34,060 bases of DNA, taken from positions 1 to 34,060 of the forward strand of contig CAIRES010000052.1 of the NCBI GenBank assembly GCA_903877645.1, written 5' to 3'. Position numbers and translations under genes: made by a program. Within the stretch, counting starts at the first letter, position 1. Every line of letters begins with the position of its first letter. The DNA is from an uncultured Bacteroidota bacterium (GTDB lineage Bacteria > Bacteroidota > Bacteroidia > Chitinophagales > Chitinophagaceae). The notes below the pieces were generated by a model. It saw nothing but the letters and a program-made list of their open reading frames with translations, searched no databases and had not been told where the DNA came from. Positions 21,720 to 31,400 of this stretch are shown in pieces.

Positions 21720-23531
21720 TTACCCTTCAAATAATTGCAGTTTATGCAGGTTGCGGTACAATCCTTCTTCCAGGTTAATGAGCTCATTGTGGGTACCGCT
21801 CTCTTTTACCATACCATCATCCAGTACAATGATCTTATCAGCATTGCGTATGGTAGACAGCCGATGAGCGATCACAAACGAGGTGCGGCCCGCCATCAGG
21901 TTTTGAAGGGCATCCTGCACCAGTTGCTCTGATTCAGAATCGAGCGCACTGGTGGCCTCATCCAACAGCAGTATAACAGGGTCTTTAAGAATGGCACGGG
22001 CGATAGCTATCCTTTGCCGCTGCCCCCCGGACAGCTTGATACCCCGCTCACCTACCAGCGTAGCATACCCTTCAGGAAAGCTCATAATAAAATCGTGTGC
22101 ATTCGCTTTCCTTGCTGCGGCTTTTATATCATCTTCATTAGCGCCGGGACGGCCGTAGGCTATGTTCTCCATAATAGAGCCGCCAAATAATAGTATATCC
22201 TGCGGCACCAGCGCCATTTGCTTGCGCAACTGCGTGAGCGGGATAGCGTTGCCACTGAGCCCGTCAAAAGATATTGTGCCACTTGTAGGGTCATAAAACC
22301 GCAGCAATAAGGATACAATAGTACTCTTGCCTGCCCCGCTCGGCCCTACAATGGCCACCTGCTCGCCGGCCTTTGCCTCAATGCTTACATTTTTGAGTAC
22401 CTGCATTTCCGGGCGGGATGGATAATGAAAGCTGATCTTACGCAATGATATATTGCCCTTCAGTTTGTATTCATCATTTAGCGGCACGGGTGTTACTGAT
22501 ATGGTTTCGGTATTTTCTTTGAGCAGGTCACGTACACGTTGCGTAGCGCCAAGGGTCTTTTGAAACTGGGAGAACAGCTCAGCGAATCCCGCCATAGTGC
22601 CGCCCACAAATGCGGTATATACTACAAAGGCCGTAAGATCGCCAAAGGTGAGTTGCCCATGCTGCATCAGGCCTGCACCATACCACACTACCAGCACTAT
22701 AGCGCCAAATACGCTAAACAACATAAACGATACAAACAGCCCGCGGAAACGGCCATTCTTGATGGCCAGATTCACCAGCCCGGATATACTCTTATCATAC
22801 CTCCCTATCTCGTACCACTCATTGGCAAATGCTTTTACATTACTGATGCCTTGCAATGTTTCCTGCACTACAGTACCTGATTCGGCCAGCTTATCCTGTG
22901 CCTGGCGGGATAAACCACGAATGAACTTGCCAAATACCAGCGCGATCACTACGATCACCGGCACCACAGAGAGCATAAGCATCGTCATTTTCGGGCTGAT
23001 CCAGAGAATGAACCCGATGCCTATGATGAGCGTAAGTATCCCTCTTAGCAATTCTGCAAATACACTGGTCACCGCATCCTGTATCTGCGAAACATCTGCA
23101 GTCAGGCGGCTGGACAACTCGCCCACCCTGCGCTGTGCAAAAAAGTCCATGGGCATAATGATCATCTTCGCGTAGATCTCTTTACGCATGTCACCTACAG
23201 CATGCTCGCCTACATAAGTAAACAAATAGATACGCATAAAAGAGAACAGCATCTGGAATGCCAGTACCCCGATCATAACCAGTGCTATATGGCCGGGTGT
23301 GAGTGCAAATGCCCCGGACAGGTCGCCATGTGCGCTATCAATAAGTTTTTTCAGCAAAAACGGGAAAGCCATAGTAGTGGCGCTGGATAAGGCAATAAAT
23401 ATCAGGCCCGTAATGAACACTCCCCTGTAAGGGCGCACATATTTGAATATCGCCAACGCTTCCTTTACTGACTCCTTGCTGATCTTTACCTTGGGCAGGT
23501 CATCCTGCTCCTTGCTCCTGTTTCTCGCCAT
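21720..23531 (-). CDS. ABC exporter, fused membrane and ATPase domains (MsbA-like)
   Basis: 603 residues. The membrane domain has six helices (about residues 35-325, with DFFAQRRVGELSSRLTADVSQIQD as the typical coupling segment). The nucleotide-binding domain carries Walker A GPSGAGKS (396-403), signature LSGGQ (500-504), Walker B VILLLDE (519-525) and His556 in IAHRLST. It works as a homodimeric half-transporter exporting a lipid or amphipathic compound. MsbA (lipid A flippase) and multidrug exporters share this architecture and cannot be separated by eye; the name MsbA-like indicates that. It is transcribed alone, with a TATTTTTG element 21 nt before the ATG, and is divergent from the MFS exporter gene. 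Confidence 0.93.
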   Translation of the reverse strand: MARNRSKEQDDLPKVKISKESVKEALAIFKYVRPYRGVFITGLIFIALSSATTMAFPFLLKKLIDSAHGDLSGAFALTPGHIALVMIGVLAFQMLFSFMRIYLFTYVGEHAVGDMRKEIYAKMIIMPMDFFAQRRVGELSSRLTADVSQIQDAVTSVFAELLRGILTLIIGIGFILWISPKMTMLMLSVVPVIVVIALVFGKFIRGLSRQAQDKLAESGTVVQETLQGISNVKAFANEWYEIGRYDKSISGLVNLAIKNGRFRGLFVSFMLFSVFGAIVLVVWYGAGLMQHGQLTFGDLTAFVVYTAFVGGTMAGFAELFSQFQKTLGATQRVRDLLKENTETISVTPVPLNDEYKLKGNISLRKISFHYPSRPEMQVLKNVSIEAKAGEQVAIVGPSGAGKSTIVSLLLRFYDPTSGTISFDGLSGNAIPLTQLRKQMALVPQDILLFGGSIMENIAYGRPGANEDDIKAAARKANAHDFIMSFPEGYATLVGERGIKLSGGQRQRIAIARAILKDPVILLLDEATSALDSESEQLVQDALQNLMAGRTSFVIAHRLSTIRNADKIIVLDDGMVKESGTHNELINLEEGLYRNLHKLQLFEG

Positions 23532-23552
23532 TTATTGAACCTTCTTTTTTTA

Positions 23553-23560
23553 CAAAAATA
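23553..23560 (-). promoter_or_regulatory. ABC exporter -7 promoter element (TATTTTTG)
   Basis: An exact TAnnTTTG match on the - strand, ending 21 nt before the ATG at 23531. No obvious -33 element. Confidence 0.5.
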
Positions 23561-23646
23561 ACCTAACGCTTACTGTAAGACATTACATTTTCGGTAAACA
23601 AATAGCTTTTGTCGGTAAGGATACGTGAAGGTTTGCTGTACTTTCA

Positions 23647-23654
23647 TAGTTTTG
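23647..23654 (+). promoter_or_regulatory. MFS exporter -7 promoter element (TAGTTTTG)
   Basis: An exact TAnnTTTG match, 18 nt before ATG 23673. Because it lies downstream of the other possible ATG at 23625, it decides the start in favour of 23673. Confidence 0.55.
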
Positions 23655-23672
23655 CGACCCAATTATTCTGCT

Positions 23673-24947
23673 ATGTCTGTAAAACGTGATGCCGCATTAG
23701 GATTTATTTTCATCACTATACTTATCGATGTGATCGGGTTTGGCATCATCATACCTGTGCTTCCCGCCCTCATCAGGCAGCTTACCGGCGGCGATATTAC
23801 CGAAGCAGCACGGTATGGCAGTTGGCTCACTTTTGCATACGCCATCATGCAGTTCCTGTTTTCCCCTGTAATGGGTGGATTGAGCGACCGCTATGGCAGA
23901 AGGCCGGTGCTGTTGTTTGCACTGTTGGGGTTGGGTATTGATTATGTATTCCAGGCATTCTCCCCTACCATAGCGCTCTTATTTATTGGACGATTGATAG
24001 CAGGGGTTACCGGGGCCAGTTTCACTACAGCCACTGCTTATATAGCCGACATCAGCACACCCGAGAAACGCGCACAGAATTTCGGATTAGTGGGTGTGGC
24101 ATTCGGCCTGGGCTTCATCATAGGCCCGGGCATTGGTGGCTTATGCAGCGAATGGGGAAAACATATCGGCAATTCCGGTTCTTTTGATTGGTCGGTGCGG
24201 CTGCCATTCATCGTGGCTGCCGCATTCAGCCTGCTCAATATGCTTTATGGTTTTTTCGTACTCCCTGAATCCTTGCTGAAAGAGAACCGCCGGAAATTCA
24301 ACTGGAAGCGGGCCAACCCAATAGGCTCCCTCATGCATTTGCGCAAGTACCCCATCATATCAGGTCTCACTATCTCCTTCTTTCTCATCTATATTGCAGG
24401 CCATGCCGTACAATCAAACTGGACGTACTACACCATATATAAGTTTGGATGGAGCAGCCTTACGGTGGGTATATCCTTGTCAGTAGTAGGTGTGCTCATT
24501 GCTATTGTACAGGGAGGATTGATACGCATCACTATTCCCAAACTGGGCGAAAAAAACTCGGTGTATGTAGGACTGGCGCTGTATGTAGTGGGCATGACGC
24601 TTTTTGCATTCGCCTCCCAAAGCTGGATGATGTTTGTATTTCTCATCCCCTATTGCCTCGGTGGTATTTGCGGCCCGGCATTACAAGGCATCATCTCCAA
24701 CCAGGTACCTGCCAATGAGCAAGGTGAATTACAAGGAGCACTCACCAGCCTTATAAGTGTCACCTCATTTCTCGGCCCCGTGATCATGAACAACCTTTTC
24801 GCCTACTTCACGAGCGACAAAGCCCCGTTCAAATTTTCGGGTATGCCATTCATTGCCGGGGCTTTAATGATGCTGGTGTCCATCTTCTTTGCCATACCCT
24901 CGTTAAGGCATTATCATAGGGCAAAACAGGCTGAACAAGTCAAATGA
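23673..24947 (+). CDS. MFS exporter, TetA-like (TCR/Tet family)
   Basis: 424 residues from ATG 23673; the longer reading from 23625 would begin upstream of the promoter element. It has twelve predicted helices. The first helix, [21 protein letters not shown], and the motif A loop [14 protein letters not shown] are characteristic of TetA-type drug/H+ antiporters, as is [25 protein letters not shown]. Such chromosomal proteins in Bacteroidota are often annotated as tetracycline-resistance MFS transporters, but the substrate cannot be read from the sequence, and no TetR-type regulator is adjacent. The gene is divergent from the ABC exporter, and a 77-residue protein gene follows 80 nt later. Confidence 0.9.
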   Translation: MSVKRDAALGFIFITILIDVIGFGIIIPVLPALIRQLTGGDITEAARYGSWLTFAYAIMQFLFSPVMGGLSDRYGRRPVLLFALLGLGIDYVFQAFSPTIALLFIGRLIAGVTGASFTTATAYIADISTPEKRAQNFGLVGVAFGLGFIIGPGIGGLCSEWGKHIGNSGSFDWSVRLPFIVAAAFSLLNMLYGFFVLPESLLKENRRKFNWKRANPIGSLMHLRKYPIISGLTISFFLIYIAGHAVQSNWTYYTIYKFGWSSLTVGISLSVVGVLIAIVQGGLIRITIPKLGEKNSVYVGLALYVVGMTLFAFASQSWMMFVFLIPYCLGGICGPALQGIISNQVPANEQGELQGALTSLISVTSFLGPVIMNNLFAYFTSDKAPFKFSGMPFIAGALMMLVSIFFAIPSLRHYHRAKQAEQVK

Positions 24948-25000
24948 TCTTCTCTTATAAACTATACCCAATCGGTAGTGCTGTAATTGTCCCTTTTTAT

Positions 25001-25008
25001 TATCTTCG
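25001..25008 (+). promoter_or_regulatory. Possible -7 element (TATCTTCG) of the 77-residue protein gene
   Basis: One mismatch to TAnnTTTG, 19 nt before ATG 25028. No suitably spaced -33 element; tentative. Confidence 0.3.
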
Positions 25009-25027
25009 TTTTATAAAACATACAAAT

Positions 25028-25261
25028 ATGACATACCAGGAAAAACATGATGAATTATTGCAAAAAGTCAGTGGATCATGGAACGATCTATTAGAAGATT
25101 GTAAAATAGTATCTGCCAATAATGGATTTGGGGATTTTGATTCATTGCCCAAATTCGATAAAGCCTATACCGAATGGCAGGATGCCGCAGGTAAATATAC
25201 TTATTATATTTCCTGGCTAAAAGGGCAGGGAAGATACGATCCTAATGCGGAGCTTTCCTGA
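25028..25261 (+). CDS. Small acidic protein, unknown function
   Basis: 77 residues from ATG 25028 (MTYQEKHDELLQKVSGSW). The frame is open from 24944, but the added residues would start inside the end of the MFS gene and are not protein-like. It is soluble and helical with many aromatic and acidic residues (FDKAYTEWQDAAGKYTYYISWLKGQGRYDPNAELS). I recognise no family. It follows the MFS gene on the same strand and may be cotranscribed with it or use the weak element at 25001-25008. Confidence 0.55.
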   Translation: MTYQEKHDELLQKVSGSWNDLLEDCKIVSANNGFGDFDSLPKFDKAYTEWQDAAGKYTYYISWLKGQGRYDPNAELS

Positions 25262-25346
25262 CTCCCATAGACCTTCAAAACAGATACTACCAAATACAAT
25301 TTGTGGTCCTCAATTCAACGGGCATCGCGATAAATAATCGTCAATA

Positions 25347-25386
25347 ATACAGGGAGGGTTCGGTGATCACCGAACCCTCCCTGTAT
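25347..25386. terminator. 40-bp perfect palindrome, probable bidirectional terminator
   Basis: Both strands read ATACAGGGAGGGTTCGGTGA followed by its exact inverse, centred on TGATCA between 25366 and 25367. It lies 17 nt beyond the stop of the giant T9SS gene and 85 nt after the convergent 77-residue protein gene. RNA from either strand would form an 18-bp stem with a 4-nt loop, so it can terminate both. Confidence 0.75.
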
Positions 25387-25403
25387 GTTAAAGTATTGAT
25401 CTC

Positions 25404-28400
25404 TTATTGTTCTATTACCACATGGAATACCCTGCTTTCATCCCCTGATCGTACACTCAGTATATACATACCATTAGCGACCGCATTGGCGAGTTGCACA
25501 TGTTCATTGAGCTTGCCGCCTTTAGCCTCTGCGTTATTACGGTATACCACCTGGCCCAGCACATCCGTAAGCTCCAGGCTCACCTGCTGATCTGCCGTTG
25601 AAGAAAGAGTTCCTTTCACAGTAAACGCTCCCCTGTTTGGGTTAGGTACAACCATAAAGTCACCGGCTGATGCAGTCACCTGCTGCACACCTACTGTACT
25701 CACAGTTACATACACCCATTCAAATGACGTGATCTTGCACAGGCCATTGCTGGTCACCATACAGGTCAGTGAGTCGTCCTTAGGATAACTAAAGTTACTG
25801 CCGGTATATACATTGGTAGTAGCTCCCGCGATCGGGTAGCCATTCTTGTACCATTGGTAAGTAGGGTTCACAGCGCCTGCCACAGATGCGGTAAAGGTGG
25901 CACTCTGTCCCGGGCCAACCACCGTGCCGGGGCTGGAATTGATCGTCACTACAGGCATTACTGCAGTGTCCACCTCCATCCTCAATGTGGATGAATCAGT
26001 TTCCGCAAGGCGGCAATCATAGTCACTCTTCATTGTCACAAACAGCATATCGCCATTGCCGGGTACATAAGTATATAACCCTGCGGCATATCCTGTACCA
26101 CCGGCCACAGGCATCCCGTTGAGCTGCCAGTGATATATCGGAGAATTGCCTCCGTAAGCAGTTATTGCATTCAGTGTTACAGCGGTACCCTTACATACGG
26201 TATCGTCAGGGGTGGCGCTGATGTTCACCGTTGGGTATGCGTATGGGGTTACGATCATGGTCACATGATTGCTCGGCACAGTTGCCGGCGACGGGCAGAT
26301 CGTGTTACTGAACATAGTAGCCATTACTACGTCGCCATCGGCAGGAATGAATGTATAGGTACTGCCCGATCCTACACCAATGCCATTTACGCTCCAGGTA
26401 TATGTAGGCGCAGTACCACCGTTAACAGGTACCGGAGTAAACAGCGCTGATGAACCGGCACATACCGTATCCTTTGGCGTGTTGATCGTCACAGATGGGG
26501 TTACCGTTGGTATCACGACAACATTTGCAGTACCCGCCATATTGACGCTGCAACCGGTTGATGAGCTGATGCCCACCACATGGTAACTGCCTGCAACTGT
26601 CTGCATTCCGAAGCCAAGCACAGCGCCTGTACCCAGGTAGGTACCCGCAGCGGTTGAGCCATGATACAGCAAATAGTTTACTCCTGTGCTGGAGCCATCA
26701 AGGCCCACAGCCACGCCTGCACCTTCTGCACAGTAACTGCCGCCACCTGTTACATTATAGATATTCGGCAGTGGCTGCACATATACTGTAGTGATCGCAT
26801 AGCAACCGCCCGGATAAATAAAGCAAATGATCCCAACACTGCCCAAACTATGGCCGGTGACTACTCCTGCACCATCTATTGTTGCGATAGCAGGATTGGT
26901 ACTTACCCATGTATCACCGGGTATGTCTTCATGCAATGTACTCGTGCTGCCAATACAAACATTTGACGATCCTGTGATCGGTGTTGGTTGCGGATTTACT
27001 TTTACAGGGAAATTCACAAAGCAGCTATAGCTGTTGGTATAGATCACATTAGTATGCCCACCCGGATTCACACCCGTGAGATCACCGGAAGAGGCAATAG
27101 TAGCTATCGCAGATGATCCTGTACTCCATGTACCTGCTGATGCACTGGAATAAGTAACGGTAGAAAGTGCGCATAACGAATCAGGGCCATTGATCGGAGC
27201 CGGTATCGGGTTCACGGTCACTGTTACTGTTTTCGAGCAGCCGCTGCCTAGTGAATACGTAATATCAGCAGTGGCAGGAATAGTGCTGCCCGTGATGATA
27301 CCGGTAACTACACCGCTCGTTGCATCCACATCTGCAACTGTATAATCACTGGAGGCCCATGTACCGCCCGATATACCATCACTCAAATGAGTGGCTTGTC
27401 CCTGGCAAACAATTAATGCCCCGCTGATAGGTGTTGGCTGAGGATTAACGGTCACTACAATTGTAGCCACACAGCCCGAAGGTGGCGTATATACAATAGT
27501 TGCCGTACCCAGTGCCAGGCCCGACACCACACCGGCACTGCTCACAGGGGCTATAGAAGTCCTGCTGCTGCTCCAGCTACCACTCGGGGTGGCATCTGCA
27601 AGCGCAGTGGTGCTGCCGATACATACCTGCGGATTGCCGGTGATGGGATCCGAAGGAGGATTAACAAATACTGTTGTATTCACGAAACAACCTGTTGGCA
27701 AGGTATATGTGATGGTTGCTGATGTTGGTGCGATCCCTGTGAGCAAGCCGCTCAACGAACCTATAGTGGCTACAGTCTCGTCGCTACTCATCCAGGCACC
27801 TCCACCCGATACATAAAGTGTCATAGACTGGCCCGGACATAATGCCGGTAAAGAAGGAATCGCTGATGGCAAAGGATTAACGGTAAAGCCGTGCGTTACA
27901 GGGCAACCACTCAGTGGCGTAAATGTAATAGTAGCAGGACCATAAGCGTAACCGGTCACATCACCCGATCCATCAACAACGGCTATCGTAGTATTACTGC
28001 TACCCCATGTACCGGGGGTAGATGCATCGGACAAAGTAACTGTGCCACCCTGGCATACTGTGAAGATACCCGTGATAGGCGCCGGCAATGAATCCACATT
28101 GATCGTTGTTGTAGTAAGGCAACCCGTAGGCAATGTATAAGTGATGGTAGCCGTACCAATAGACACACCATTCACCACACCGCTGGTCAGCCCTATACTG
28201 GCAGTTGTGGGTGCGCTACTCAGCCAGGTACCGCCCCCGGCATCTGTAAGGGTTACAAACTGGCCGATGCAAACCGCTGCAGGGCCTGATACGGGCAATG
28301 GTAATGGTTCTATGATCACTGTTTTAGATACAGGGCATGAAGTGACAGGCGCTGCATAAGTGATCACTAATGATGTGGGTACGGTCACAGTACCTGCCGT

Positions 28401-31400
28401 CAATACGCCGGTGGCAGCATTGATGGGGCCTGCCGTAGTATTGCTGCTGGCCCATGTTCCGCCTGTAGGCGTGCTGGTATATCCCGCAAAATTACCTGAG
28501 CAAATAGTGCCGGGGCCTAAGATCGGCGATGGCGCGGCATTAACGGTAATGACTCGTGTAGCAGTACAACCTGTTGGCAGATCATAGCTGATCGTAACAC
28601 TTCCTGCCCCCGTACCCGTCACTTCACCACCTATACTCACTGTTGCTTTAGATACATCACTGCTGCTCCAGGCACCACCGATGGTGGTATCACTAAGCAT
28701 GATGGACTGACCTACGCAAACTGTAATCGGCCCGATAATTGGCGATATGGGATCAACAACTACCGGCGCGAATGTGTAACAACCTGCGGCGCCATAAGTA
28801 ATAATAACGGTACCCGAAGCAATACCTGTGAAAGTACCTGTTGTACTGACAATACCTACTGCCGGATCTCCGCTACTCCATGTACCACCTCTCGATGTAT
28901 CGGTAAGTGTAATGGGCTGCCCTACACATGCCCTTGAAGGAACTGTGATAGGAGCAGGTGCGGCGATCACGCCAAATGGATAGGTTACTGAGCAGCCGGC
29001 AAGAGTATAATCTATTGTCACACTGCCTACGCTACTACCGGTTACAACACCTGAGGTAGCCACAATAGGCGCAATAGCTGTATTGCTGCTGCTCCAGGTA
29101 CCACCTGAAGTGGCATCATTGAGAATAGCAGTATTGTAAATACATATACTGGATGGGCCGGTGATCATTGCCGGGCTTACATTCACTGTAACCGGCGATG
29201 TGGTGATACACCCAAATGCAGAACTGTACGTAATCGTTGTTGTACCCGAAGACAGGCCCGTAAAATGGCCGCCTGCGTCAATCGTACCTGTTACAGGCAC
29301 ACTACTGCTCCAGGTGCCACCGGTAGTCGCGTCACCAAATATGATCCCGCCCCCCTGGCATACGTGCGATGGCCCCGATATTGCCGCAGGGAAAGGATAA
29401 ACAGTAACTATTAATGACACAGCACAACCCGCTACTGAATAAGTGACCGTAACCGCGGTAGCCGTACTAACAGCCCCACCGGTAAGGGTTGCCGAACCCG
29501 AAGTACCCGAAATAGATGCCGAACCGGATGAAACACTCCACGTGCCACCTGCTGTGATGTCGGTAAGTGTGATACCTGATCCACGGCATACTTGTGTGGG
29601 CCCTGCAATAGCTGCCGGTATGGCATTTACAGTTATCGTTAAAAATACAGGGCATCCTTGTGTGTAAGAAATGGTATCCACCCCCGATAATGTAGCTGAA
29701 GCAGTAACGGTTCCTGAAAGCGAACCAATAGTGGCCAGTGCCGGATATGAAGAACTCCACACACCACCACCTGTGCGGTCTGTTTCGGTAACAGAAGTGC
29801 CCTGGCATAGTGCCGAAGGCCCTACGATTGCCGCAGGACTTGGATTGATGGTAATCGTAGACACTACAGTACAACCGGTTCCCAGCGAATAAGTAATGGA
29901 ATCAATACCCGAAAATGAAGATGAAGCGTAGAACACACCTGACGAAACCCCTATGGTACCAAATGTTGCAGGTGATGATGACCACGAGCCACCAGCCACT
30001 ACATCAGACAAAGTATCGGTAAGGCCCTCACATACTACCGTCCGTCCAAGTATTGCAGATGGCGATGGGCTCACTGTAACCGTAACACTGGCGCTGCAAC
30101 CAGATGCCACATAAGTGATCAGCGTAGTGCTGCCCGATATATGGCCGGTAACCACACCTGTACCTCCGCCTGCACCTACGATAGAAGCCACAGATGGTAA
30201 ACTGCTGGCCCAGGTACCGCCGGTAACTGATGCCGATTCTGTGATCGTGGAGCCTACACATACTGCAGTTGGCCCACTGATCACCGGTGTTGGCGTTACG
30301 GTAATAGTGGCAGTGCCACCCATGGTGCGTGTGCAGCCGGTGGTAGTATTGGTAGCCATTACAGTATACACCCCGCCCGTAGTGAACGGGCCAAGGCAAA
30401 TAGGGCCACCTGTGCCTGCCACAGGCGTTCCGTAAGACGTAGCGCCTATATATGCCTGGTAGTTAACACCCGTAGATGAGCCACTCAGGCAGATAGTAAG
30501 CCCTGCCCCACCTGAGCAATAACTGCCTGTACCTGATGTGATGGTATATGATGTTGGTAAAGGGTTGACGCTAATAACTGCACTTCCAGACATTGGTATA
30601 CTGCAACCAGTGCCGGGTATTGTCGCAACAACCGTATAGGTGCCAACAACAGTGCGCGTGCCAAAAGAAAGAGCACCACCGGTTCCTGCTATTGGTGAGC
30701 CTGATGGCGTACCGCTGATATACAGTTGATAATTGACCCCGGCAGATGATCCGCTGAGCCCTACTGTAACGCCTGTACCACCTGAGCAATAGGCGCCGCC
30801 GCCGGTGACCACAAATACTACAGGAAGTGGATTTACGGTAAACGTCGCAGTACGGCTACAGCCTGTTGGTAATACAAAAATGATGGCCGTAGTACCCGCA
30901 GAGATACCCGTAACAATACCGGTAGATGAACCCACCGTTGCCACACCTGTAGCGCTGCTCGTCCAGGTACCTGCTCCATCGCTAAGTGTAGTAGTAGCGC
31001 CTTCGCATACATGCAATGTACCAAGTATCGCACCGGGCAGCGGGTTTACCGTTACCGGTATGGTAGCAGAACACCCTATACCTACCGAATAGGTAACCAG
31101 GTCAATTCCTGTGGCCACACCTGTGAATACACCTGTGGTAGCCACAATTGTGCCGGGGCCGGCCGAAGCAGTCCAGGACCCACCGGGGGTAGCATCAAAA
31201 AGTGATGTGGTACTCCCGATACATACATATGGCACACCCGTTATACTCAATGGAGATGAGTTCACGGTCACCACTGCAAGGGCATAACATCCCGTAATCG
31301 TGGCTGTATAAGTAATAGTAGCCGTACCCGGACCCGATACGCCGGTAAGTATGCCGGTAGTAGGTGTTATGGAAGCTGTACCCGAAGCACTGCTCAGCCA

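Noticed and set aside
23625-23672. Upstream ATG as the MFS exporter start
   Set aside because: The exact TAGTTTTG promoter element lies inside this stretch and the added residues are not part of the first helix.
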